64,000 nucleotides of DNA from Haliotis asinina (taxonomy: Eukaryota > Mollusca > Gastropoda > Lepetellida > Haliotidae). Below the pieces are notes generated by a model. The model had not been told where the DNA came from and ran no database searches. It saw only the letters and a program-made list of their open reading frames with translations. Below are positions 25,601 to 34,321 of this stretch, piece by piece. The stretch lies in contig NC_090282.1 of NCBI RefSeq assembly GCF_037392515.1, positions 33,159,054 to 33,223,053 of the forward strand, in the 5' to 3' direction. The position numbers and the translations under genes were made by a program. Every line of letters begins with the position of its first letter. Position 1 is the first letter of the stretch.

Positions 25601-27343
25601 TCAGATTGAAATCCCTGTGAAAACACTTGATTCCACTGCTGCTGTTTTGTTCACTATTTTGGCAAGCTTCAGTGTTGGTATTAACTGTTATGGAGAAACA
25701 CCTACTGCAATTAAACTGTGCTAAACAATCTCATAAGAGTTACATCTTAGTGCCGGTACCACTGAACCATTAACTGCAAAACTATGGTATAGTTATCTTG
25801 ACTAGAAGTGTCAGAAAGTGTTTGTAAGAAAGTGTTTGAAAGTTCCCTAAATTATTACCTAGGTATAGATTTTTGAAGATCTCTTAGTGCTAAGATAGTC
25901 ATAAGTGCCATATATTAACCTTGACTTACGACTACCTTAGCGCTTAGAGAGTTTTGAAAATCCAGGCCCAATTCAGTGTGTCCAAACACAGTATGGACAC
26001 AGAGTGTATTCTGCTATATGTGGATGTAAATCACATCTACCTCATGCTTGCCAAGTATGATCATCAGTTTCTCATCTGTTTATCATATTTCTAAATAATC
26101 TGTAGATGTCAGCCATATTTCAGTCAGTGCAGATCTTTTTAGCATGTATTTTAACACAAGTAAATGAAATAAGAAATATTTGTGTCAATTCATTTCAGAC
26201 ACGAATTCACTTCGGTTGTTACAGTCTGTATATGAAGGAATGGTTGAAAGCATTTCCACTGCGACACTTCCTTATCCTGAAGACTGAAGAGTACTCAAAG
26301 AACATCACGGAGCACATGAAGAGGGTGTTCTCTTTTCTTCAGCTCAGTAAGCAGTTTCATCTGAAATATTGTCCACAAAAACACACCAGGGTGGCAACCG
26401 AAATACTGAAGCTTGACTTTTCACAATTTTCTTCTTTTGCGGGTGTTGTGATAGCTTTACGGTTAAACCCTTTGTTTGTCACGCTGAAGACCGAGGTTTG
26501 GTTCCCCACTTGGGTGTAATGTTCAAACCCCATGGTATCGCAGGCTGGAATATTGCTGGAATATTGCTAACAGCAATGTCTCGGTAAAGTCTCTCTTACT
26601 CGCTCACTCAGTTACTCACTCACTTACCTACCCACTCCTGATGGATGGTTTGTTGTTTAACACAGCATTATTCCAGCTATATGGCTGCAGTCAGTTCTGA
26701 CATGTTGGTAGGCATATTCATGAAGAGTGTTTTTAGCCATTGTGGGGGAAATTAATGCCTTTGTCTTTGTTGGTGATTGCCATGAACCTTCTTGTTGGTG
26801 ATTGCCATGAACCTTCTTGTTGGTGATTGCCATGGATGGCATTGCTGGATGGATAGTGGCACAGACAAGTAAAGCAGTAAGACCCAAGGGCTTAAGTAGA
26901 CCTGTAAACATCTTAGACGTGCACTACTTCGTCCCAACTCCAGTTGACAAATTCTATAACTGAACAGGACTGTAAACAATGCACAGGGTCACAAACCAGT
27001 TGAAATTAGGAATAGTAGGATGATTGGCACTCATGCTTGGCAGCTTGTGTCCGGGGAATTTCCATGCATGTGCTGTGGTTGCAGATAGTAGATCGATTAG
27101 AAATAATGTTGAACCTCAAGATTCACTCACTCACCATATGCTCACAAAATGTTTATTTCAGGTCAGCCATCAGTAGATTTGTATGAGGAAATTGAGGACT
27201 TGGGAAGATCTCGTGTCACAAAGAAGAAGAAGAAAGCTCTGCCCATGTTAGAAAGCACCAGGTTGATCCTTGATCAGTTTTATGCCCCCTGCAATCAGGA
27301 ACTGGCTAATCTGCTGGGTGACAAGAAGTTCTTGTGGAAGTGA
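10469..27343 (+). CDS. CHST15-like Golgi sulfotransferase (8 exons)
   Basis: Predicted to transfer sulfate from PAPS to a glycan, probably a chondroitin-type chain, in the Golgi lumen. Coding exons: 10469-10601, 11546-11637, 14148-14352, 21158-21286, 22213-22369, 24463-24616, 26199-26346, 27162-27343. Together they make 1,200 nt, 399 residues plus stop, with every junction GT-AG and every phase consistent. Residues ~13-30 form one hydrophobic signal anchor (type II membrane protein). The PAPS 5'-phosphosulfate loop is GCAKCATTDL in exon 3. The 3'-phosphate motif RNPTDRLYSDY spans exons 5 and 6. The C-terminus LDQFYAPCNQELANLL is typical of the CHST15 branch. Exact acceptor and sulfated position cannot be told. 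The start in exon 1 and the exon 1 donor (chosen because GTCAGT gives the right phase) are the least certain points. Confidence 0.92.
10911..10976 (+). repeat. SINE tail fragment
   Basis: Only the common SINE 3' end is present: GAAATATTGCTCGAAATG, then a TAAACTAAACTC-like stretch and CACTCACTCACTC. It cannot be assigned to type A or B without a head. Confidence 0.55.
10982..11152 (+). repeat. tRNA-derived SINE, type A
   Basis: Nearly complete copy in intron 1 of the sulfotransferase gene: GTGAAGCCCATTTCTGGTGT, GTGATATTGCTGAAATATTG, GGTGTAAAACTATACTC and CACTCACTC. The tRNA-like head is diverged. Confidence 0.8.
11437..11492 (+). repeat. SINE tail fragment
   Basis: GATGTAATGTTGCTGAAAG, then GTGTAAAACTAAACTC and CACTCACTCACTC: the shared SINE 3' end, ending about 50 bp before exon 2. 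Confidence 0.55.
11546..11637 (+). CDS. sulfotransferase exon 2 (stem)
   Basis: Acceptor TTTGTGCAG, donor ATG|GTGAGA. Encodes a cysteine-containing stem region, CKRCLRPVSRDGVEDLF, between the membrane anchor and the catalytic domain. Phase 1 to 0. The other two frames have stops. Confidence 0.75.
12720..13400. repeat. tandem array, ~150 bp unit, about 5 copies
   Basis: Units share GATATCTCATGAACTATTGT, TTGGTGACAGCCTACATTGG, GATTACACAGACACCAGTCA and GACCTTGACCTTATTTTCAA in order. Spacing between the GATATCT words is about 151, 168, 151 and 118 bp; the long one contains a small internal duplication near 13000-13045. The array decays at its 3' end. It lies in intron 2 of the sulfotransferase gene. 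Confidence 0.85.
14148..14352 (+). CDS. sulfotransferase exon 3 (PAPS loop)
   Basis: Acceptor GTTTCAG, donor G|GTATTC. Encodes the start of the catalytic domain: LKNPCWF, then YFHILGCAKCATTDLSTRI, the 5'-phosphosulfate loop with its lysine and TT pair, then LHPDI and ALWWTWRKYG. Reading through the donor gives an open frame to 14414. Splicing there is preferred because it gives GYVGYSRARI, as in relatives. Confidence 0.9.
15320..15507. repeat. DIRS left inverted terminal repeat
   Basis: From about ACTTACTTTACCATAGGAC to TTTCAAAATTCACTTTTACT. It is inverted relative to 19516-19703; shared words include CATATGCATATTACCTCAAG, ATGAATGGCTACCTCATG and GCGCGGACCTTTC. A few short indels separate the two. 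Confidence 0.85.
16013..16601 (+). pseudogene. DIRS gag-like region
   Basis: The frame from 16013 encodes FCTVCKVL...DPYPWCPDCATVSC, the cysteine-pair motif usual near the start of DIRS gag proteins. It stops at 16249. A second frame (16326-16601) encodes a proline/methionine-rich PTPMP repeat region that runs towards the polymerase. The two pieces are out of frame with each other. Confidence 0.6.
16573..17332 (+). pseudogene. DIRS reverse transcriptase
   Basis: The first frame (16573-17259) has FYSPIFLVPKKD and LAGLDLQDAYLHVPI, two reverse transcriptase core blocks. The catalytic YIDD box lies at 17249-17260 in a different frame (17093-17332), so there is a frameshift near 17100. In the family these blocks copy the element RNA into DNA. 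Confidence 0.85.
17622..17870 (+). pseudogene. DIRS RNase H region
   Basis: Encodes ALSRPRRPSPTEWMLHPEAF, then IDLFATSLNHQLPVYVSP and AAWAVDAMSL, the pattern found after the polymerase in DIRS and related elements. It is in a third frame relative to the polymerase and ends at a stop near 17855. Confidence 0.65.
18183..19144 (+). pseudogene. DIRS tyrosine recombinase (integrase)
   Basis: Two pieces, 18183-18560 and 18632-19144, in different frames. Visible family features: TRIKFDQSRHG near 18590, LCPVRALKLYIAR, the catalytic H..R pair in AHKPYEIRALAST, and FASHYLCNLA holding the likely tyrosine nucleophile. The enzyme would join the circular DNA copy to the genome. The frameshift between the pieces breaks it. 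Confidence 0.85.
19360..19442. repeat. DIRS internal complementary region
   Basis: The first half, TATGCATATGTCCTATGGTA, is the reverse complement of the left end of the element. The second half, TATTTAAATACTTACCTTAC, is the reverse complement of the right end. In DIRS elements such a region templates completion of the circular intermediate. Confidence 0.8.
19516..19703. repeat. DIRS right inverted terminal repeat
   Basis: Starts AGTAAAAGTGAATTTTGAAA and ends in GGTAAGGTAAGTATTTAAAT plus an AT-rich stretch. Inverted copy of the left repeat, with several substitutions and a short deletion. Confidence 0.85.
19704..21157. other. intron 3 remainder, nothing recognised
   Basis: AT-rich intronic sequence between the DIRS element and exon 4. 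No exon or repeat family recognised. The polypyrimidine and TTTACAG acceptor for exon 4 are at its end. Confidence 0.5.
21158..21286 (+). CDS. sulfotransferase exon 4
   Basis: Acceptor TTTTTACAG, donor A|GTAAGT. Encodes YVGYSRARIRKFRQYVKYFDP, split here after residue 20 of that stretch by position only, then a lysine-rich segment and FSHFIT. Phase 2 in, phase 1 out, matching exons 3 and 5. Part of the central catalytic domain. Confidence 0.88.
21310..21440 (+). repeat. dispersed repeat with CGTTTTACGGGGGG block
   Basis: CCCCCAAAACGCGTTTTACG followed by GGGGGTATTAAACTGCACCC and CATCCGTCCGTC. I recall this type of sequence as a common interspersed repeat in molluscs. It starts 24 bp downstream of exon 4. 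Confidence 0.45.
21578..21660 (-). repeat. SINE type B fragment
   Basis: TTTGTAAATAATTAAGTCTG followed by GACCAGACAATCCAGTGATC, the central part of the type B SINE in reverse orientation. Confidence 0.65.
22213..22369 (+). CDS. sulfotransferase exon 5
   Basis: Acceptor TTTTTAG, donor AG|GTAAGT. Encodes MDGSPPDFWDFRGWPLLP and later KFILILRNPTDR, the strand and first half of the 3'-phosphate-binding motif, whose serine is supplied by exon 6. Phases match both neighbours. Confidence 0.92.
22719..22875 (+). repeat. tRNA-derived SINE, type A
   Basis: Good copy: GGGGTGGTGAGGAACCTTAG, CACACCGAAGACCTGGGTTC (B-box), CTTTTCTGGTGTCCCTT, TTGGAATATTGCTATGAG and the ACTCACTCACTC tail. In intron 5 of the sulfotransferase gene. 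Confidence 0.8.
23030..24462 (+). repeat. degenerate splice-acceptor-like array
   Basis: Imperfect units of roughly 38-50 bp carrying TGTTACAGACTGTACTTG, then TAATGTTGTTGATAATACCA. The last unit runs into the true exon 6 acceptor, CTGTTACAG|ACTATACTCG. Units at 24285-24460 are most alike; those before 23450 are heavily decayed. The array is interrupted by a 0.6-kb inserted element at 23606-24227. Each unit copies part of the polypyrimidine tract, the AG and about ten exon-like bases. Confidence 0.7.
23606..24227. mobile_element. 0.62-kb inverted-repeat element (MITE-like)
   Basis: Ends are inverted over about 85 bp: TTTCGTTACACTCCACCACT with GAG.CTAACAAAACCT and CAGGTAACCTTTGAG on the left; the reverse complement, including AGTGGTGGAGTGTAACGAAA, on the right. 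The middle has no coding capacity. It sits inside the intronic array, whose AGTCTA/TTAGACT words flank both ends. Confidence 0.75.
24463..24616 (+). CDS. sulfotransferase exon 6
   Basis: Acceptor CTGTTACAG, donor GAA|GTATGT. Begins with the second half of the 3'-phosphate motif, (R)LYSDYFFL, then HDDVKKSMQILANCQKTH and a cysteine-containing stretch. Its acceptor is the last member of the upstream array, so use of decoy sites is possible. Confidence 0.92.
25409..25514. repeat. 53-bp direct duplication
   Basis: Two adjacent copies, 25409-25461 and 25462-25514, of ATTGTGACGTAATGCAAAAA plus GTGCACA.TATCGTCTGA and CAGTTCACTT, with a few differences. Each has TGACGTAA, close to a CRE-type site. 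Intronic. Confidence 0.8.
25865..25964. repeat. foldback element (hairpin) A
   Basis: Left arm GATTTTTGAAGATCTCTTAG with TGCTAAGATAGTCATAAG; right arm CTTACGACTACCTTAGCG with CTTAGAGAGTTTTGAAAATC. The arms pair over about 40 bp. Same family as 33951-34032. Confidence 0.7.
26199..26346 (+). CDS. sulfotransferase exon 7
   Basis: Acceptor CATTTCAG, donor A|GTAAGC. Encodes TRIHFGCYSLYMKEWLKAFP, then HFLILKTEEYSKNITEHM, the late catalytic helix region typical of CHST15-like enzymes, with a possible N-glycosylation site NIT. Reading through the donor gives an open but unrelated frame to 26519. Confidence 0.92.
26428..26625 (+). repeat. tRNA-derived SINE, type A
   Basis: Diverged copy 80 bp after exon 7: CACGCTGAAGACCGAGGTTT, GGTTCCCCACTTGGGTG, GGAATATTGCTGGAATATTG and an ACTCGCTCACTCAG tail extended to CACTCACTTAC. 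Confidence 0.75.
26764..26838. repeat. 26-bp tandem repeat, 3 copies
   Basis: TTGTTGGTGATTGCCATGAA with CCTTC repeated nearly perfectly three times; the last copy diverges into GGATGG. Its reverse-strand open frame is incidental. Confidence 0.85.
27162..27343 (+). CDS. sulfotransferase exon 8 and stop
   Basis: Acceptor TTTATTTCAG. Encodes SQPSVDLYEEIEDLG, a lysine run KKKKK, then LDQFYAPCNQELANLLGD, KKFLWK and TGA. The FYxPxNxxLAxLLxDxxFLW ending is a hallmark of the family and confirms frame and gene end. A long AT-rich 3' untranslated region probably follows. Confidence 0.93.
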
Positions 27344-27413
27344 CTTCCAGGATTTTTTCACAAAGCGAAAGAAACTCATATTTTTTATTAGAGCTGAAAA
27401 CAGGTCTGGGCCC

Positions 27414-27519
27414 TTATTCTCGAAATGTCCGTAGCCCTATGAATTCTTAACTTTGATTGTAGCCAATGTGTTAAGAAGGGCCTTAATAAGTCCGTAGGGC
27501 TGCGAACGTTTTGAGAATA
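27414..27519. repeat. foldback element B
   Basis: TTATTCTCGAAATGTCCGTA plus GCCCTATGAATTCTTAAC pairs with GTTAAGAAGGGCCTTAATAA plus GTCCGTAGGGCTGCGAACG and TTTTGAGAATA. It lies 70 bp after the sulfotransferase stop, so it is probably in the 3' untranslated region. Confidence 0.75.
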
Positions 27520-27552
27520 GCTAGCCTGGTCTTTGTAATATTACTTTTGTGG

Positions 27553-27702
27553 GCTTGGGTAGGCACATGTTTAAGGGCCTGCTCATCACGCTGAAGATCT
27601 GGGTTTCATTCCCCACATTAGTACAATACGTGAAGACCATTTCTGGTTTTCCCCACCGTGATATATCTGGAATTTTGCTAAAAGTGGCACTCACTCACTA
27701 CT
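27553..27702 (+). repeat. tRNA-derived SINE, type A
   Basis: CACGCTGAAGATCTGGGTTT, CATTCCCCACATTAGTACAA, GTGAAGACCATTTCTGG, a GATATATCTGGAATTTTG body and CACTCACTC tail. Probably inside the sulfotransferase 3' untranslated region. Confidence 0.8.
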
Positions 27703-28089
27703 GTTATTTGTTATTTGGGGCAGAACATTTAGAAGTTTGGGATCCATTCAAAGTTGTTTACCTGATCACAAATTGGTAACCATGTGATGTGAAATATTTA
27801 TTGTGGTTATTGTTATAGCTTTGGTTAATCAATTGCCAGATTTGATTATGATCAGGTTGTAATTGTGATGAAAGTGCCATTTCATATAAATGCTTTACAG
27901 CCAAAGTAAACTGGATATGGGATTTTTCATGGAGGTTATTGTTAGTGTTTTCTTTAATTGATTGCAAAATCTTTTATTATCAGTCACATTAAAATCAAAT
28001 CTTTTAGTCGTGTCAAATATCTTCCATGGTGACAATCTTTCATCTGTTCCAGGGAAATTATATAAACAACTCTATATGCTTCACTGAGT

Positions 28090-28288
28090 TATACCAAAAC
28101 TTACACTCAGGAATATTCCAGCTGTATGGTGGCAGTCTGTAAATAATTGAGTCTGGACGAGGCAATCCAGTCATCAACAGCATGTGCATTGATTTGTGCA
28201 GCTTGGATACGATGACATGTTTTTCACCTTGTATGATAGGCATGTGTTGCTGCTGGCCAGTTCTGACCCGGATCTTCATGGGTCCAAT
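28090..28288 (-). repeat. SINE type B, 3' and central part
   Basis: Reverse-strand copy: GGAATATTCCAGCTGTATGG, CAGTCTGTAAATAATTGAGT, CAATCCAGTCATCAACAGCA, GATACGATGACATG and the head word GACCCGGATCTTCATGGGTC. The internal head segment is deleted. Confidence 0.75.
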
Positions 28289-28289
28289 A

Positions 28290-30346
28290 CTGATACTCTA
28301 ACTGGAAAATTCAGCTGACTGACACCACCACAGATGTAGCATGTGTCATGTCGTAACTCACAGAAGTTTGGTTCAGAAGTCAGACTAACTTTCAATTAAC
28401 TTGTATGAAGAATTATGTAAAATTTAATTGTCTGCCACGAGCAGAGGATGAATGAAAAAAAAAAAAAACACTAAATGTGTGGAATTTATATGCTGATTTC
28501 ATTGTTTTCTGATTGCGTGAATAAATTGTGATTTTGCTAACTTCAGAAGTTGGGTAATTCTTCATATTTCAACCTAGGAACACATTGTCTAATGTCCCTT
28601 TACCATGCAATCTTTGGTGTGCCTAATTTTAATGTTTCACCATTATACTATTTCATACGAAATGGATCCCAGATCAAAACCATATCATCATCGCCATATT
28701 GGCATCTTCATCAGGAATTCAAAGAAAAAAGTGGAAACTATGTCTCCAAAATATAATGTACTTTGTATGCTGGAAATGTGTATAATCCATTTTTTAATGT
28801 CTTCTTTGTTTCTTGTGCAATCAGTTCTTACTTATGACCATCTAAAATAGTGAAAACAACAGAAGCTTTGTTACAACATCTGAAACAGATGACAACAGAT
28901 GAGAATTGAATTAGTTACCCTGAGTATTTTTTTTTTATTTGATCCTTTTGAATCTGAGCATGGACATGTGGCCTTTGATAGGCATTTATTGTGAGAGACA
29001 AGTAGTCACCAATATTTATTCTTTTGACTGAAAATATATAATCTGAATCATTTTATGAGTTTGATTTATGACTTGATGCAGTGCCATATGTTTATATATG
29101 GATCATGTGATTTGATTGTGCCAAATGTTTACACATGATTCTGTTGACTGTGTCACTGATGTGTATTCCACAGAGCCTTTTAGTTTTACTCAGTAATTTT
29201 ATACTGTTTGCAGTTTTAGTGGCTCCTATGTCAAAATTAGGCCAGCATCTACACCACAGATTTGCATTACGTATACAGTATTCTTTGTTTATAATGAACA
29301 TGTCTAAAATGAACTGATCGACATTATGAACTGTTCTCTTGACCTGGAAACTTGATGTCAGTTTCAGTCGAAATATGTTCAATGAATTGTGGTTAAAATT
29401 CTTCAGAGGCATTTAGAATTTGGTGTAGTGATGCAAGATAAACTTTATAGATGCCTACATAATAAATATTTAATGCTAAACAATTTGAAGAAGTTGGGAT
29501 CGTGCATGGATAATTGTTTATGTTTGATTTCTGATGAATTTATTACTTCTTGATGGGTAAAGGAGTTGTTGATGTTTGGATGTTTTTGTAACGGGTTAAG
29601 CTATCTTTGAAGGACGGGTTGAAAGTTGTCTGAAAATCCCAGACTAGAGTAACTTCTGACCTTGCAGATTGGAACATAGACTACATTTCTGAAAGTCATA
29701 TTTCATATGCAGAATTGAAGTAGCCAAAATTAATGCAAAAATTAATCAGCTGTTTATGAAAGTCTGTGTTAGTTTACCTCTAGAAAAAAATAATTGATGC
29801 AAGTGTCACCTGTAAATAACTGACCCCCTTTTATAGACTGCCTGTTTTGGTCCCTGAAATCTGGCTTATCTATAGTCATATACAGTGTGTATAAATCGTT
29901 TAATCATTCCCTAGAATCTAGAAGTCACCTTGCTAGGTTTACCTCAAAGCCCCATGACAGTTTGCAAGTTGATGGGATCTCATAGACATTATTTTTGTTG
30001 TACTTACGATGTTTTTCAGAATTGTTGATGATTTATTTCTGATGGCTTTTGCTGGATTTATGTGCCTTAATACTTAATTCTGACAGAACCATTTGTAAAC
30101 CCCAACAAATGATTGTTGGTTCTGCTGATTGTGTGACAAGACAATGTTGGTAACCTCCCTTTGTCATTACCCTCCTCATGCAGTATTCTCAAGATCTCAG
30201 TGTTTGGTGTGTTGTCTATGAAATATTTTATTCTGCTTCAATGACTTTGGATTTGGGGGCACATAAATCAAATACAAAATAATTCCTTTCCAAACAATAT
30301 TTCTTGAGAACTGAGATTTTACATTTTTTAACCTTCTTTCTAGTCA
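28290..30346. other. AT-rich non-coding, possible 3' UTR
   Basis: No exon or repeat family recognised. AATAAA words occur (for example in GTGAATAAATTGTG near 28517), so polyadenylation of the sulfotransferase transcript could fall here, but the sequence does not fix the site. Confidence 0.4.
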
Positions 30347-30487
30347 GTATAGAGGCTAGTAGTTAAAGTGTTATTCATCATGCCAAAGACATGGGTTTGA
30401 TTGCCCTCATTGGTACAATGTGTGAAGCACATTTCTGGTGTCACTACCATGATATTGCTGGAATATTGCTAACCTCACTCATTAGTC
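30347..30487 (+). repeat. tRNA-derived SINE, type A
   Basis: TAGAGGCTAGTAGTTAAAG, CATGCCAAAGACATGGGTTT, GTACAATGTGTGAAGCACAT, GATATTGCTGGAATATTGC and a short CACTCATT tail. Confidence 0.75.
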
Positions 30488-33440
30488 GGTATAAGGTAGT
30501 GGAGTTCACAGAAATTGCACTATCAAGATGGAATGCTGTCGAACTTGTCTGGATCACTAACTATCAGGAAAACGATGTCTGTAACAGGAGTATTTTTGTT
30601 ACATTATTTTGTAGGCTTGTTAAGAAAGCATGGCTAGTGGGGTCTGGACTGTACTCCATACCACAGCACAGATGTGAATGTATGGAACTGTCTGATTGGA
30701 TGAAAATGCATTTCACTAGCATTTGTGGTCTTGAGATAGACATTTTCCCGTAGCATTTTCCCTGCCTGACATTATGAAATTCATAGTATTGACAAACTGA
30801 CCAGTGTACATGAATACAGGAGTTGTACTTATTCTTTGAGAGGTATTATAGTAAATGTAGTTTGGAAGATGAAGGAAAACCAAATTACCAAGGTACTGTC
30901 ACCATTATCAAGCAAGGGATCTCACTTGCTTGATAACGGTGTCAGTATCTACACTGTAACGTCAAACTCAGTGCAGTAAAGAGTTGACTGTCAATAGAAC
31001 TTGTACAATGTACATATACTTCCTTATGTGAAAAAATCACATTAAATGAATATTGGTATAGGGAATGTTTTCTTCATCACTGACTCAAGTACTGATATTG
31101 CTTACTGTTAACTTGCTCCTGTTTTAAGGATACATGAACTTTTACACACAGTCTGAACCTCCAATTAGATCCTTCATTTCTCTGCCTGCTAATTAGCATG
31201 AATAATGTATTCGATGTACAGATTTGTAACTCTCTTGAGTGTGTGGGGCAGAATGCTGGGACTGTCCTAGTCTCCCAGATTAAAACTGGCTCTGTCATTG
31301 ATAATTTTCAAGTGGGGATTTAATCATGCTTAATATTTATATACAGTGTATATGATTATGTATGATACGATATATATATTATCGTGATATGCTTATATTA
31401 AGCCAATACTGATATTCAGTATTTTGCAATTCAGGTAAATGTGGTCACTAAGGAAATGCATGATACCAGACAATCAAATATATTAACACCAAACCTTCTA
31501 GCCCATAAAAATACAGAGGGGATTGCTAGATATATGACTGTATCCTACTGTTTGTTAATGTTTGACTACTTATTGGTTTCAAAAGTATGTAGAGTGCATT
31601 TTGAACAGTTTATGATATGTGATATTTAACTTATATTTTTTCCTTACATACTAGTGATATTGTCATATGTTTGCATCATATACTCACTGAACGTTAGAGG
31701 TATGGTATATTTCAGGTATTCTGTATCTAATGTCATGTATATACCATAGTTATAATTTATTCTTTTGGTTCCAATGACATTCATCCTTAGTTTGTAAGCA
31801 CCATACCATTGGTGGGTTTTACTAAAGTGGTGAATATCTAACACCATATTCACTGCAGGTTTTCTGATTATTCCAATAGATGAAATTTGAATGCCTTATT
31901 TAGATGCTTTGCCTTTACAAATGGTTCTGTTTTTCTGATGCATGGTGGAATACATGAATATTGCTTTGTTTCGCATTGGAAAACATCGTTGACAAGGCAA
32001 CATGGTCACACCCATTGTGTGTTGTTTTAAATTGTAACTTTTAAGTGCGATTCTGGTATCCCATGGACATTTATATGGTTAGTTAAGATGGCTGGAATTT
32101 GAGTTCCTTCATTGTATTTTTTCATTTTCTGCCTTATGAAGGTTGCACCATTTTATACATGTTTGATCCTTGATCTTTGTGCATTTAGCATCATCCTCAT
32201 AGGTAAAATTTTAAATTGCATTGAGCATGTTGAAGGGATTTCTTGTATTCATTTTGTTTTTGCAAGAATCTTAGAATTTTGAAAGTATCGAGTGTCTTCC
32301 TCTTCAATCTGTGAAGCAATATGCTGTTATATTTTTGTGTCTTTATTCTGGAGAAGTATTTCGCACACTCCCTTGGTTTTTACAAAGTTACTTATTAATT
32401 ATCAGAGAGGAAGAAAAAATAACCAAAGAATAAATATAAAAATACTTTTTATCATGTTACCTTCCTGTTAGTCTTTTCAAGAATGTCTACCTTGTGTGAA
32501 CTTACAGGTGTGTTTTCTGAGCGTACCAGCCAATAACTTGTTGCCACCTTTGGACTGTTCTTGAGTGGTAGTCAAACAGTTTAAGTTGTTCAAGGTATGA
32601 ACTTGACCAATGAGACTGCAGTGTGTTTAACCAAGGTAGTGTTTTATGCTTCTGCATAAAAGGATTCATATACAGGATACAGATTGGTAAAAACATCTGT
32701 TTGTTTCTCATGTATACTTACAGTGCCTTTTTGTGATGGTGAGAAAGACTTACGAGCCTAGTAAACTGATGCAACAACATAGCTCAGGTTGTACTCTATG
32801 CCTATTTCCTCCTTCAAGTCAAACCACAAAAAGAATGAATATTTGAATGTATGTTTAGCTTGCACCTGTTAAGACTACTCAGAATAGAAATGGTTTGTCA
32901 AATATTGTTAATACTCTTACTTGTTGAGATTGTCTGTTGTCCTCAAAGTACCTTGTTATTTGTGATTCTGAGCAGGTACGTTTTAAATGCTCTAGAGGTA
33001 GCAGAACGTGTGCACTGCACAGCTGATTGCTCTTTCCAACATTGTATACCAGACAATTGGACACGATAATCTTAATCCCTGCTTCTAAGACAATTACAAA
33101 CAAAAACAATTAGTACCGAATAGGTAAATTATCTGGTCTAGTGATCTTTACTTGCAAATTTGATGTTTTGCTGACAAAGTTGTGTCATCTTGTTTGTTAG
33201 TTATCGCAAGGCGATACAGTGTTGTTTTCACACCCCTCAAAAAATTTGATGAAAGTGGAATGTTTTTTTTGTCCTCAAAATTCAGCTTATCTACGGTAAT
33301 GTATGTTCACAATAGTGTCCTCCTATCTGTCTTCTATGCATATCAGTTATCTCCTTTGAAAGTGGGGACCAAGCGTTTTGAGTTCTGATGAGTGAGAGAT
33401 GTGTTAATGTCACTGCTTAAAGCCATATAGTGGTCACACA
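30488..33440. other. AT-rich non-coding, nothing recognised
   Basis: Three kilobases with only short, chance-length open frames on both strands, none resembling a known protein. No repeat family recognised. Confidence 0.4.
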
Positions 33441-33444
33441 GTCC

Positions 33445-33605
33445 CTGAAACACAATATTTTACCCACAGTCAAGCCCTCCCAGCAATGCTAAAGCCCTAA
33501 ATGGAGCAAGTCCAGATTTCCTCAGGAATCTCTGGTCTCCTTGGGGCTTCTTTTCAGTTTTAGTGGGTTTATTTGTTACAATCAAAAGTATTTATATTCA
33601 GAGAC
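33445..33605 (+). repeat. dispersed repeat, copy 2
   Basis: Counterpart of 4460-4655: CTAAATGGAGCAAGTCCAG, GGGGCTTCTTTTCAGTTTTA, GTGGGTTTATTTGTTACA and TATTTATATTCAGAGAC in the same order. Confidence 0.5.
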
Positions 33606-33788
33606 ATGGCATAAATCTAGGGGACTTACAAAGAGGCACAGGTTACAAAGGTGACTGCAACTTAGTTGTCATTGTACTTTGCACAACAGATGAGGCCAAG
33701 TATTTCCTGTTGTCAAACTAAGTTTGGTCACAGGCAACATCAGTATCTATGTCGGCATCATGTGTATGATGTTACAGTTACTGACATA

Positions 33789-33910
33789 CATACATAGACA
33801 TATGCATACACAGAGACACACACAAGTACACACAGACGCACACATGCACGTGCGTGTCCACCATCTCTCTCACAAACGCGGGCGCGCACACGCACGCACG
33901 CACGCCCATA
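33789..33910. repeat. CA/CG-rich simple repeat
   Basis: ACATACATACATAGAC, runs of CACACA and finally CACACGCACGCACGCACGCC: alternating purine-pyrimidine DNA of the kind prone to Z-form. The open frame across it (HTHTQRHTQ-like) is a by-product. Confidence 0.8.
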
Positions 33911-33950
33911 CACAGTCACCTCGTTCGTATTGAGATTTAAGTTACTTTTT

Positions 33951-34032
33951 AGGGCCTAGATTTTCGAAGCTCTGTTAGTGTTTAGGTAGTCCTTAGTGCC
34001 ATGCGCTAAGAGAGCTTCGTAAATCGTGGCCT
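33951..34032. repeat. foldback element A, second copy
   Basis: AGGGCCTAGATTTTCGAAGC with TCTGTTAGTGTTTAGGTAG pairs with GCGCTAAGAGAGCTTCGTAA and ATCGTGGCCTT. Matches the hairpin at 25865-25964 in CTTAG/CTAAG spacing and arm ends. Confidence 0.7.
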
Positions 34033-34321
34033 TGCGCTGTAAGGTTTGCGACCTTTGTTGTGTCTGTCTGACAATCCAGAATATATGTCTTGACATTATT
34101 CCACTATTATTGCTTAAAGAAACTAGCATGTCGGTATTGCATTATGCCTATTTTGATGATTGATAATAAACCAGTATTATACGAAATGGATGTGGACATT
34201 TTTACTCCAAACAGGGCCTCTGTAATGCTACGTCTCAGGCAACCCATCTTTGGGCATTATATTCTGACCGTACGTATCTCTATTCCAGATATCAGTCCCT
34301 CGTTTGTCTAATCCAGATTGT

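Noticed and set aside
26347-26519. Extension of sulfotransferase exon 7 through its donor
   Set aside because: The open frame runs into a SINE and lacks the family C-terminus, which exon 8 supplies in the correct phase.
33724-33933. Histidine/threonine-rich open frame
   Set aside because: Translation of a CA/CG simple repeat.
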